The notes under the pieces were generated by a model. It ran no database searches and was not told the DNA's origin. It was given only the letters and a program-made list of their open reading frames with translations. 64,000 bases of DNA from positions 1 through 64,000 of the forward strand of contig JAGVUR010000084.1 of NCBI GenBank assembly GCA_019136135.1. The letters are read 5' to 3'. Below are positions 46,966 to 55,002 of this stretch, piece by piece (positions within the stretch are counted from its first letter, which is position 1; every line of letters starts with the position of its first letter). This stretch comes from Verrucomicrobiota bacterium. GTDB lineage: Bacteria > Verrucomicrobiota > Lentisphaeria > Oligosphaerales > Oligosphaeraceae. A program made the position numbers and the translations under genes.

Positions 46966-47012
46966 TCGGGCGGCAGTTCCAACATGCAGGAATTGCCGCC
47001 CGACTTGTTTTT
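46966..47012 (+). terminator. Strong rho-independent terminator
   Basis: TCGGGCGGCAGTTCC and GGAATTGCCGCCCGA form a 15-bp stem with one G-T pair and an 8-nt loop, followed by CTTGTTTTTT. Confidence 0.92.
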
Positions 47013-47048
47013 TCCGGATTATAGTTTGTTCGATTATCCGGCATTTAC

Positions 47049-47123
47049 ACGCGACTGACAGAACAGGAGAAAGGCGGCCAAAAGAAACCGGAAATGGCAA
47101 CTTAATTTTTTAACGGCTCCTTA
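47049..47123. mobile_element. Truncated copy of the hairpin element
   Basis: The sequence CGCGACTGACAG, AGAAAGGCGGCC, AAAAGAAACCGGAA and ACGGCTCCTTA in order matches the right half of the element at 39254-39413, with small differences. The left half and the central palindrome are absent. Its terminal TTA is the reverse complement of the stop codon of the beta-helix gene. Confidence 0.8.
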
Positions 47124-48686
47124 CATTCCCGAGGGCCAATATCCCGGGCATTCCGGTTCCTGGTCGGTCGTGTAGATGACGCCTTCATCAGAGACGAGTT
47201 GCCTGATGATATCGTCCTCTTCTTGTGTCCTGTCTGGCTTGATGGTTACGGGCTTTGTCGGGTTTGGGCTAAAGCGCGCCAGATATCCCCTATTGGTGAG
47301 TTGGACATAGGTATTTCGCGACATTTTCGGCAAGTGTTGCTCTTCACGGACGCCGCAATGGACGAGCATGGTCCGGCTTCTGTCAAAGATATTGCCTTCC
47401 ATGACGAAACCATCGCTGATATTGCGATGGTCCCAACCTTTGATGTGGGCTGCGCGTCCTGGAAAACTTCCCCAACCGTAGCCGCTGAAGCGCAGGATGT
47501 TGTTGACGTACTTGACATTGCGCATGACCTGCTGTTCGCTGTTGGTCTGATCCAGGAAGTACTCGATGCTATAGATGCAGTACTCGATAAGGTTATCGGA
47601 GAAAAGCACGTTTTCGTGGACGATTGGCGAGCCGGCGCTCCCCTTGTACTGGTGCGTTGCGCCCGCATCGTAGATTTGGTAAATGTAGTTGCTTGTCACC
47701 GTAAAATCCTTGCATCCTGAGTAGATTTCGATTCCATTGCCGAAACGCACAGGGTCGCCGTTGGGCTTGTAGTACTGAAGGCAACCGCCACCCCAGCTGA
47801 CCTCGCAGTTGCGTACCGTCAAACCTGTCAAATGCCCACTTCCGATCGAATGCGTGCCGCAATGCGTGAAATGGATGTTGTCAACCGTCATCCGAGGTGC
47901 CCTGGGACTGAACGTGTTGCCGCGAGAGAAGAATTCCAGATACTCGAAGACTGCCCCGGGATTCCCCTTGTCGCAACGCAAGTAGAGTGGTCCGACTGCT
48001 TCGTTGGAGTGGATGACAGGCTTGCCGTCTTTAAGCAACTTGTCGACCTTGCAGAAGAACATCAGATCCTGCGTCAAGTCGGTCTTGACATCGAAGGGCC
48101 GTTCCGGCTGATCCTTGACCCTGACCTTGAATCCGTCGCTGTAGGCAGGGACGACCTTGATGCCCGCAGTGGCGCCGAAATCGAAGAGGATTCCGCCGCA
48201 ATCGACCAGCTCTCGATGGAAGACGTAGATGTTGGTCGTACCTGGGACCAGCGCCCACTTGCTGCGACCTGCTCCGCTTTCAGGCGACCCCGAGATAATT
48301 GGCTTGGGTCCTATTCCCCAAGCCGAATAGGTGACGTCAGCTGTCGTGGCGGCAATGGCTCCGCGCCAAAGGTCGCCGCGCTTGAACAGCACGGCGTCCC
48401 CGGGCTTCAACGGCAGCTTGTTGACTGCCGCCAGAGATTGGATTGGCTTTTCTGGCGAACGTCCGTCATTGCCGTCAGAACCATCATTGGCGACATGGTA
48501 AACGGTGCCGGTTGTTGGATACAGGGACTTTGCGTTTCGGATGGCTTCCCTCCGTTGGTCTGCCATTTTATCCAGCGACTCCAGGAACTGCGGAGTGGCT
48601 GGCTTGAAGGTGACCGCATCCTGGGCATTGGAACCAGCAGCCAGAAGAAGACCGGTGAGAGACAAAAGAAAAGGCTTGGGATTCAT
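47121..48686 (-). CDS. Secreted right-handed beta-helix protein
   Basis: The 521-residue protein has a signal peptide (MNPKPFLLSLTGLLLAAGSNAQ). An N-terminal segment (YHVANDGSDGNDGRSPEKPIQSL) is typical of proteins that start a parallel beta-helix. The rest shows successive rungs: MTVDNIHFTHCGTHSIG, LTGLTVRNCEVSWGGG, FTVTSNYIYQIYDAGA, ENVLFSDNLIEYCIYS. This is the fold of pectate lyases, polygalacturonases and related carbohydrate enzymes; I see no clear catalytic set, so lyase, hydrolase or binding are all possible. AAGGA lies about nine bases before the start. The stop codon lies inside the repeat end at 47121-47123. Confidence 0.85.
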   Translation of the reverse strand: MNPKPFLLSLTGLLLAAGSNAQDAVTFKPATPQFLESLDKMADQRREAIRNAKSLYPTTGTVYHVANDGSDGNDGRSPEKPIQSLAAVNKLPLKPGDAVLFKRGDLWRGAIAATTADVTYSAWGIGPKPIISGSPESGAGRSKWALVPGTTNIYVFHRELVDCGGILFDFGATAGIKVVPAYSDGFKVRVKDQPERPFDVKTDLTQDLMFFCKVDKLLKDGKPVIHSNEAVGPLYLRCDKGNPGAVFEYLEFFSRGNTFSPRAPRMTVDNIHFTHCGTHSIGSGHLTGLTVRNCEVSWGGGCLQYYKPNGDPVRFGNGIEIYSGCKDFTVTSNYIYQIYDAGATHQYKGSAGSPIVHENVLFSDNLIEYCIYSIEYFLDQTNSEQQVMRNVKYVNNILRFSGYGWGSFPGRAAHIKGWDHRNISDGFVMEGNIFDRSRTMLVHCGVREEQHLPKMSRNTYVQLTNRGYLARFSPNPTKPVTIKPDRTQEEDDIIRQLVSDEGVIYTTDQEPECPGYWPSGM

Positions 48687-48864
48687 AGGCTTGAGTCCTT
48701 GTTGAGGTGATAGTGCAATGGCGACCCATTTCAGGGCTGACCGAAACCGTCAAAAGATAGGCTGTCCATGCTGAAATGCAAACCGATACCTGCAGCCCAT
48801 CACGAAAAATCCCTCGCCTTTTCGCTACTGCGGACAGGTCATCATTCAGCATTCATCTTGTCCC

Positions 48865-49106
48865 ATTTTTTCACACTTTCGTACTCAAATACCATGTGAC
48901 ATGCATTTTGAATTATGAATGATGAATGATCTGTCCGACCCGACCGACCCGACCGACCCGACCGACCCGACCGACCCGTCCGACCCGTCCGGCCCGTCCG
49001 ACCTGTCCGACCCGTCCGACCCGTCCGACCCGTCCGACCGTCCGACTTCTCCCAGACTCATTTTTTCACACTTTCGTACTCAAAAACCATGTGACATGCC
49101 CCCTGA
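48865..49106. repeat. Composite repeat: box, 7-mers, 9/10-mers, box
   Basis: A box (48865-48904) is followed by a few TGAATGA units with changes and then an array. The array starts with 9-bp units (CCGACCCGA type, about 48937-48976) and switches to 10-bp units (CCCGTCCGAC, with one CCGG variant) to about 49046. A second box in the same orientation follows (49058-49099). It fills most of the gap between the beta-helix gene and the dehydrogenase gene. Confidence 0.92.
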
Positions 49107-49122
49107 GTTCGGTTTTTGAGAT

Positions 49123-49158
49123 TATGGGACTGGGACATGGGACTGGGACTATGGGACG
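49123..49158. repeat. Short TATGGGAC/TGGGAC repeat cluster
   Basis: Units of TGGGAC and ATGGGAC occur five times between 49123 and 49158. The same TTATGGGACTGGGACA opens a similar cluster at about 60942, next to another copy of the composite repeat. Confidence 0.75.
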
Positions 49159-49224
49159 TTGACGACGGGTTTTGTGGCTCTTAAGCTTCTGGGACTTGAT
49201 TTTTACACCCAAAAACCAAAACCC

Positions 49225-50214
49225 TCATTCACCATTCAGCATGAGGTGCTTGTTGATCGAGTGGCTTTCCAGCTTGCCCGCCATGGCATCGAGGATGACC
49301 TGGATCGATGCCTCAAAGAAGTTCCTCTGGAAATCCGCTGACATTGCGGCGGAATGCGGGGTTAGAACTAGGTTCGGCACATCGAAGATCGGGCCTCCCT
49401 TGACTGGCGGTTCTGGATCGGTCACGTCCAGCGCGGCTCCGCCGATCGTGCCGTTGCGCAAGGCTTCAAGAAGAGCCGGCTCGTCAACGACAGGTCCACG
49501 CGTGGTATTGACGAGAATCGCATTCGGCTTCATCAGGGCAAGCTCCCGTTTTCCGATCAGGTGTCGGGTCTGGTCTGTCAGGGGGCAATGCAAGGAAACA
49601 AAGTCGGCTTGGCTTAACAAGGAATCCAGTTCTGCGGGGGTGACTCCCATCGCCTTCATACCATCTGGAGATGCAAATGGATCGTAGCAAAGGACCTTGA
49701 GCTTGAAGCCCGCAAGGAGTTCGACCACGCGTCGGGCAATTCTGCCGAATCCGACCAATCCGAGCGTACGTCCCGTGGCATGCCAATTGAAGCGTGGTCG
49801 GCTTGTGGTTTCGCCTCTCATGAACCGATCCGAGGCGGTCACTTGCCTGGCGGTGTCGAGGAGCAAGGCGACCGCGTGTTCAGCGACGGATTCCGAGATG
49901 GATTCCGGGCAGTTGCACATGTGTATGCCCAGTTGGGCCGCTTCCTCGATCGGATAGCCGTCCATCCCGCTTCCGCTTCGGAAAATCGCCTTGCACTTGC
50001 TGAGTTTCGGCAGGACTTCAGGCGTCAGCACGAGATTCTGGGCCCTTGTCCAGATGAAATCGGCATCTTTAGCGATTTCCAGCAGTTGATCTTCCGTCGT
50101 GCACCGCTTGTATCTGACCTCGAGTCCCGGGACGGCATCAAGCCGTTCAGTGACCCACTTGGGGAGTGAGTCACGTTCGTCCGCAATCATTGCCACCACG
50201 AATTGTGCCGTCAT
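49225..50214 (-). CDS. D-2-hydroxyacid dehydrogenase family protein
   Basis: The 329-residue protein belongs to the D-isomer-specific 2-hydroxyacid dehydrogenases (phosphoglycerate dehydrogenase, glyoxylate/hydroxypyruvate reductase). The NAD-binding motif is LGLVGFGRIARRV at about 146-158. The catalytic arginine lies in LVNTTRGPVVDE, the glutamate in VTDPEPP and the histidine in LTPHSAA. The start at 50214 has AGGAG nine bases upstream; a much longer frame overlaps the aldolase gene and was rejected. It lies 16 bp downstream of an HpcH/HpaI aldolase, so it may reduce the oxo-acid product of that enzyme. Its last codons (HLMLNGE) and stop run into TGAATGG/TGAATGA repeat units. Confidence 0.92.
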   Translation of the reverse strand: MTAQFVVAMIADERDSLPKWVTERLDAVPGLEVRYKRCTTEDQLLEIAKDADFIWTRAQNLVLTPEVLPKLSKCKAIFRSGSGMDGYPIEEAAQLGIHMCNCPESISESVAEHAVALLLDTARQVTASDRFMRGETTSRPRFNWHATGRTLGLVGFGRIARRVVELLAGFKLKVLCYDPFASPDGMKAMGVTPAELDSLLSQADFVSLHCPLTDQTRHLIGKRELALMKPNAILVNTTRGPVVDEPALLEALRNGTIGGAALDVTDPEPPVKGGPIFDVPNLVLTPHSAAMSADFQRNFFEASIQVILDAMAGKLESHSINKHLMLNGE

Positions 50215-50230
50215 GCCGTACGTCTCCTGT

Positions 50231-51010
50231 TCAGATTTGTCCGAAAGTTTCCCGGGATTTCCTGAGTGCAGCCCGCCCTCCTCCAGCGATGCCTCCAAAA
50301 TCTCCGAACATCGCAATCCATTGCATGCCTCGATCCCGTGCCTTTTGGTTCGGTGCCGCCGCCGTGCCCAAGGTAATCCCCTTGGCCCGAGTCTTGGCGC
50401 AAATCTCGTCAATCACTGCAGAGACTTCCGGATCGTCAACCTGGTTGAGCTTCCCCATCGAGCCTGACAAGTCGGTGGGACCGACGCAAATACTGTCGAT
50501 TCCCGGCACTTCCAGGATTTCATCCAGGTTTCGAACGGCTTCGATATGTTCGATTTGTATGATGACCATCGGGTCGTGGAATGAGTTTTCCAGGTAATCC
50601 GCGAATGGGATTGCCCCGTATCTGTTACCTCTTCTGATGCCGCATCCCCGGTTTCCAACGGGTGGATACTTGCATGCCGCAACCGCATATCGTGCTTGCT
50701 CGGCGGTGCAGACCATTGGAATGATCACGCCTGCTGGCGCCAGATCCAGGATTGGCTTGATGATTCCGTGTTCGTTCCAGGGCACTCGCACCAAGGGTGC
50801 GCAATCGGTTCCCCTGCAGGCCATGATGTGGTCCTTTATGGTCTCAATCCCCAAGGGGCCGTGTTCGGAGTCAATCCAGACAAAGTCAAAACCAACATCG
50901 CCTGCGATCTCGCAAACAACTGAATCGGAGAGGGAAACGACCATCCCGAAACAGGTTTCACCCCTAGCCATTTTCGCCCGGAACTTTTCTAGATTGTTTA
51001 TGCTATCCAT
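50231..51010 (-). CDS. HpcH/HpaI family aldolase
   Basis: The 259-residue protein is a class II, metal-dependent aldolase of the HpcH/HpaI family, which cleaves 2-oxo-3-deoxy sugar acids such as 2-keto-3-deoxy-L-rhamnonate or 2-dehydro-3-deoxyglucarate. VWIDSEHGPL has the catalytic histidine, IQIEHIEAV the metal-binding glutamate and CVGPTDLSGSMG the metal-binding aspartate. LVRVPWNEH holds the conserved arginine of the loop. Length matches the family. GAGG lies four to five bases before the ATG. With the downstream dehydrogenase it forms a two-gene operon probably degrading rhamnose- or galacturonate-derived acids, which fits the pectin enzymes nearby. Confidence 0.93.
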   Translation of the reverse strand: MDSINNLEKFRAKMARGETCFGMVVSLSDSVVCEIAGDVGFDFVWIDSEHGPLGIETIKDHIMACRGTDCAPLVRVPWNEHGIIKPILDLAPAGVIIPMVCTAEQARYAVAACKYPPVGNRGCGIRRGNRYGAIPFADYLENSFHDPMVIIQIEHIEAVRNLDEILEVPGIDSICVGPTDLSGSMGKLNQVDDPEVSAVIDEICAKTRAKGITLGTAAAPNQKARDRGMQWIAMFGDFGGIAGGGRAALRKSRETFGQI

Positions 51011-51656
51011 TGCGCCTCACTTTTCATTCGGTGTCACTTGACCATGGCATTGCTCATCAGGCAATGCCAACTAAAAAAATTACTTGCCAATAGCTGGATT
51101 TCAAGTTCACGAATGAAATGAATTTGTGCTTGAATCTCGAAGTGCGTCTCGCAATAATAAAGGTTTGTCACCAATCAAGCGGCCAAAAACCGCGCAGCCC
51201 ATAAAACTGGAACACTTCGTCTTTCAAAAAACATTCGTGTATATTTCGTGTTCATTCGTGGTTCCTAACGAATCTTCCCAGTCAACGGCATCTGCATCGA
51301 CTTGCTTCCCAATGGAACCGTCAGCCCACTCCCTCCAGCTTTCTCTCGCGCACCGTACCTTTGGGATGGGGGTCCCCCCACGGTTGGGTGGGCTAAAGCC
51401 TTATTTGCACTCGAAAAATTTCGCGGTTTTTCGGGAAAAATCAACAAAATCGGGTACATTTTCATTAAGAATCATCAACTATCATTAATCGGGCTTGATT
51501 CTTTGGTAAAGGAGATGACTTTTTCATTTAGTCACATAGAATATCCTACCTAGTTAAGCACAAAATCAAAATATAACCAAAATATCATTTTCCATATTGA
51601 TTCTCTATGCAATGACAGGTTGCAATCCCATATTCACCTCAATCCTGATACAAGCT
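51011..51656. other. Gene-free region with short tandem repeats and possible gene remnant
   Basis: No gene can be supported. At 51233-51262 three imperfect ATTCGTG-containing units follow each other. At about 51365-51400 GGGGGTCCCCCC and CGGTTGGGTGGGCTAAAGCC form short hairpin-prone sequences. On the minus strand a frame at 51265-51330 reads GLTVPLGSKSMQMPLTGKIR before a stop, which could be a decayed C terminus of a secreted protein, but nothing upstream of it is recognisable. Confidence 0.45.
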
Positions 51657-54600
51657 ATGAAAAATCAACTCTTTACAATCCTCGCTCTTATTTCCATAAC
51701 CTTGTTTGCACAATGGAGGCTGGACCAACTGCGTCCGGAAGTCCTGGAGTATTACAACGATCGGGGCAATTGGGGAGGCGTCAACGGACTCGACATGCTA
51801 CCGATCGGGAACGAATCAGTTGTCGCCAAAAAGCTCATCCCCCTGGACGGCATTCCGCAGGAACTCTTAAAATCCGCCAGCTCCGCTTCGCTGATGGTTC
51901 ATATCGGCATCTTGGACTACAGCATCGAAAATCGGGCAAACCCACAGCCCAACGGACTCAACGAACAATTCGAAATCGCAGTCAACGACCATGTCCTTAC
52001 CTTCTCGACAGCAGACACAAGGTTTCCGGCTCGAGCCAAGGGAATCCACAAGATCAATACCTGGGTCGAAATCCCAATCCCAACAGACTTGGTCAAAGCC
52101 GATTCCCTCACCGTTCAAATCACCAAACTCAAGACCGACAACCCTGACGACTATATCTACCCAAGCGTCGACAGAACCGTCGCCAACACCCACAGCCATG
52201 TTTCCCGGGACGGCGGAAACAGCTGGACGCAGGATTGGAATCGCCGCTACGGCAACGAGCACTGCGGCGAATTCCTCATTCGTCTCAGACTTGCCACCTT
52301 CAAGGAACAAGGACTGGCACGCTGGACTCCCGCCAGCAACACGTTTCACGATCCCGAACGGATCCTGGCTTACTGTGGTCGCGAACAAGACGAAAACCGC
52401 ATCGAGCTGCGCAATGGACGCTGGAACGACGCATTCCCCCTCACCCTAGTCCTCGAAACACAAAACCCACAAAAACTTGAAGTCCAAGTGCTCGACTCCT
52501 CCGGCAAACCGATTGACGTCAAACCCGAAACATCCAGCAACAACGCCCTCGCCTTCCAATTCCAACCAGGGCAAGCACCCTCGGTCATCATCGCCAAGGG
52601 CGCAACCCTGGACAATGTCAACGCCGAATTCGTACAGGTCTCCGAACCAGTCCCGAAGGATGTCACCTTCAACCCCGTCGTCATCGCCCAACCCAAGGGC
52701 AAGCGTCGCCAGGATGCCACCCCAATCGTCGCCTTCACACCCGACGAAGCAACCCTGCAAAACCAGGCAATCAAAGCCGTATTCCAACTCAAGCCTGTAC
52801 TCAAACTGACGCAACTCCATTGCGCCGAAATCGATCGGGACGTCATCGCAGACAAAGACGCATCGAAACTCTTCAGGCTCAAATTCGACGACGGCGATAT
52901 CTTCGAGCCGCAAAACGGAGTCCTGCGCTCGGCAACACCAATCGCCAACGGCTTCGAGGCAGTCATCAGGCATCCAAAACGACAAGTCCAATGCGTCTTC
53001 AGGGCAACCCTGGACGACGACGAACTGCGCCTTGCGCTGGATGTCATCAACCTCGGCGCCAAAACCGAAACCTTCGCACTCGCCTTTCCGCACCTGGCAG
53101 GACTACAACTCTCCACAGATCCGGCAGATGACGGATACGTCTTCCCATACGGAGGCGGCATCGTCGCCGCAGTCAACTGCCACTTGAGGACTGCTTACGG
53201 TGACAACGACGCCTGGTGGCAAATGGTCGATCTCTTCTCATGCACCCAAGGTGGAGGCCTGTACCTACGCTCTGACGACCCCAAGGCGATCTACAAGACC
53301 TTCAACCTCAGAAAGGGGATCCGCCAGAACCCTCAATTCGTCAAAACCAGGCACTATCTGCACCCAGGACGAGCCGAACCCGCAACACAATGGCGTGACT
53401 CGCTGGATCCCAATGACGGCATCGCTGTCGCAATCGACTATGTCCAACGAACACGCACCCCCGGTGGCTCGTTCTCGCCACCGGACGCGATCCTAGGCAC
53501 CCATGGCGGCTCATGGCACAATGCGATGAAACGATACTTCAATTGGGCTAAAAACGCTTGGGGAACACGGCCGTTCCCCTCTAAACTCACAGAAGGCTGG
53601 AACTTCCGAGCTGGAGTCGGAGTCGAGAAAAACCAACTCTTCCTCCAAAAGGAAAAACGCTACAGAACCGAGATATTCGGAAAAGAAAACCGTACCCGAC
53701 CAGGCGACATTTGGGAAATCTATGGCTGGTGGAACCACGGAGAAACCGCACCCTGGAACGTCCCCTTTGAAAACGACAATCCAAACCGTAAAAAATGGGT
53801 TGACGAATGGTTCGATGAAACCGCCAACAAGCAAATCAGAACGTTCTGCCTAGGAGACTTCGATGGATACAACCCAAAATGGGGAGGACTCAAGGCGTTC
53901 AGAGATTTCATCGAATTCGGAAAAAACAAGGGACACGCAGTCATCCTCTATACAGACTTCGTCATCATCGATCCTTCGACAAAAGCCTCCAAAAAACTCG
54001 TGCCCGACTACGCCGTCATCAACCACAGGTACAAGCTCCCGCCCAAACATGCAACTAGCGGAAACACAATCCCTGCATCACCACCGGGAATCATCACAAA
54101 CTACAGCACGCACTATCAACTCTGCATTGACAACGAAACCATGGCCGAACATATCGCCGAAAATATCCACAGAATCATTCGCGAAACAGATGCCGACGGC
54201 GTACGCCTTGACGAATTCGGCGCCCGCGGATTCTTCTGCCACAACCCAAGGCATAACCACCTGTTCGCCGAACAGGGACACACGGAATGGATGCAGGCAA
54301 CGGCACACATCGCAAAGAAAGTCCATGAACGAATCGACACAATTGCACCAGGGAAACTCCTGCTGGCGGAATTCCCAGGATTCGACAAGCTCGCAGCAAC
54401 ACTTGAAGCGGCGCTCTGCTATGACCTCAAGAATCGACAGGGTCCGCTCCGCCCTGCACCCGTCAACCTGCTCAGATTCTATATGCCATCATGCAAAATC
54501 TTTGAAATCGACGATAGGGCATCAGAACAAAACAGGATCAACTGGAAACTCTGCTTCTGGAACGCGGTCGGAATCTATAATTCGGGAGTCTATCCCGATG

Positions 54601-54896
54601 AAATCCGCAACATCCTCCTGGAGCACAACGATGCCTTTGCACTCGGGTTCGCCGAACCACTCGTCCCAACAGGAATACCGGGAATCTATGCCAATAAGTT
54701 CACCGCCAAGGGCAAGACGATCTGGACCCTGCTCAACGCCAGCGGACATACGATCAATGGAGAAATCCTCAAGGGCTTGGACGCCAATGCCAAACACATC
54801 GAACTGATCGGCAACAAGCCATTTGCTCCGGTCAACGGAGCCTATATCGACCTGCTCCGCAATGGCGACATCAGAGCGATTCTCCAAACCAAGTAG
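51657..54896 (+). CDS. Secreted glycosidase-like protein with TIM barrel
   Basis: The 1079-residue protein has a signal peptide (MKNQLFTILALISITLFAQ). The first part (about 20-600) is beta-rich, with ALDDDELRLALDVINLGAKTE. A TIM barrel follows (about 640-1000) with WGGLKAFRDFIEFGKNKGHAVILYTDF, then ADGVRLDEFGARG near 850 where the aspartate is a likely nucleophile by analogy to GH31/36/27-like barrels, and a C-terminal beta domain. I do not recognise an exact family. It resembles the giant protein at 42502 only in general layout. I chose the ATG at 51657 because the signal peptide begins there; no clear ribosome binding site precedes it. It stands alone. Confidence 0.82.
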   Translation: MKNQLFTILALISITLFAQWRLDQLRPEVLEYYNDRGNWGGVNGLDMLPIGNESVVAKKLIPLDGIPQELLKSASSASLMVHIGILDYSIENRANPQPNGLNEQFEIAVNDHVLTFSTADTRFPARAKGIHKINTWVEIPIPTDLVKADSLTVQITKLKTDNPDDYIYPSVDRTVANTHSHVSRDGGNSWTQDWNRRYGNEHCGEFLIRLRLATFKEQGLARWTPASNTFHDPERILAYCGREQDENRIELRNGRWNDAFPLTLVLETQNPQKLEVQVLDSSGKPIDVKPETSSNNALAFQFQPGQAPSVIIAKGATLDNVNAEFVQVSEPVPKDVTFNPVVIAQPKGKRRQDATPIVAFTPDEATLQNQAIKAVFQLKPVLKLTQLHCAEIDRDVIADKDASKLFRLKFDDGDIFEPQNGVLRSATPIANGFEAVIRHPKRQVQCVFRATLDDDELRLALDVINLGAKTETFALAFPHLAGLQLSTDPADDGYVFPYGGGIVAAVNCHLRTAYGDNDAWWQMVDLFSCTQGGGLYLRSDDPKAIYKTFNLRKGIRQNPQFVKTRHYLHPGRAEPATQWRDSLDPNDGIAVAIDYVQRTRTPGGSFSPPDAILGTHGGSWHNAMKRYFNWAKNAWGTRPFPSKLTEGWNFRAGVGVEKNQLFLQKEKRYRTEIFGKENRTRPGDIWEIYGWWNHGETAPWNVPFENDNPNRKKWVDEWFDETANKQIRTFCLGDFDGYNPKWGGLKAFRDFIEFGKNKGHAVILYTDFVIIDPSTKASKKLVPDYAVINHRYKLPPKHATSGNTIPASPPGIITNYSTHYQLCIDNETMAEHIAENIHRIIRETDADGVRLDEFGARGFFCHNPRHNHLFAEQGHTEWMQATAHIAKKVHERIDTIAPGKLLLAEFPGFDKLAATLEAALCYDLKNRQGPLRPAPVNLLRFYMPSCKIFEIDDRASEQNRINWKLCFWNAVGIYNSGVYPDEIRNILLEHNDAFALGFAEPLVPTGIPGIYANKFTAKGKTIWTLLNASGHTINGEILKGLDANAKHIELIGNKPFAPVNGAYIDLLRNGDIRAILQTK

Positions 54897-54921
54897 CACA
54901 TCGCAGATTCCAAACAGAAAA

Positions 54922-54962
54922 CAGGATCGGCAGTTCGCACATGTGCGATTCCACCGATCCTG
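54922..54962. terminator. Bidirectional terminator-like hairpin
   Basis: CAGGATCGG (54922-54930) pairs with CCGATCCTG (54954-54962), enclosing the 14-bp palindrome TCGCACATGTGCGA. It sits between two convergent genes. No clear T run follows on either strand. Confidence 0.55.
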
Positions 54963-55002
54963 TCTTGCGTCATCTGCTCAGTCGAGCAGGATCAATCCGT
55001 CC

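Noticed and set aside
50215-50412. 66-codon N-terminal extension of the D-2-hydroxyacid dehydrogenase
   Set aside because: It overlaps the aldolase gene; the ATG at 50214 has a good AGGAG and gives the normal family N terminus.
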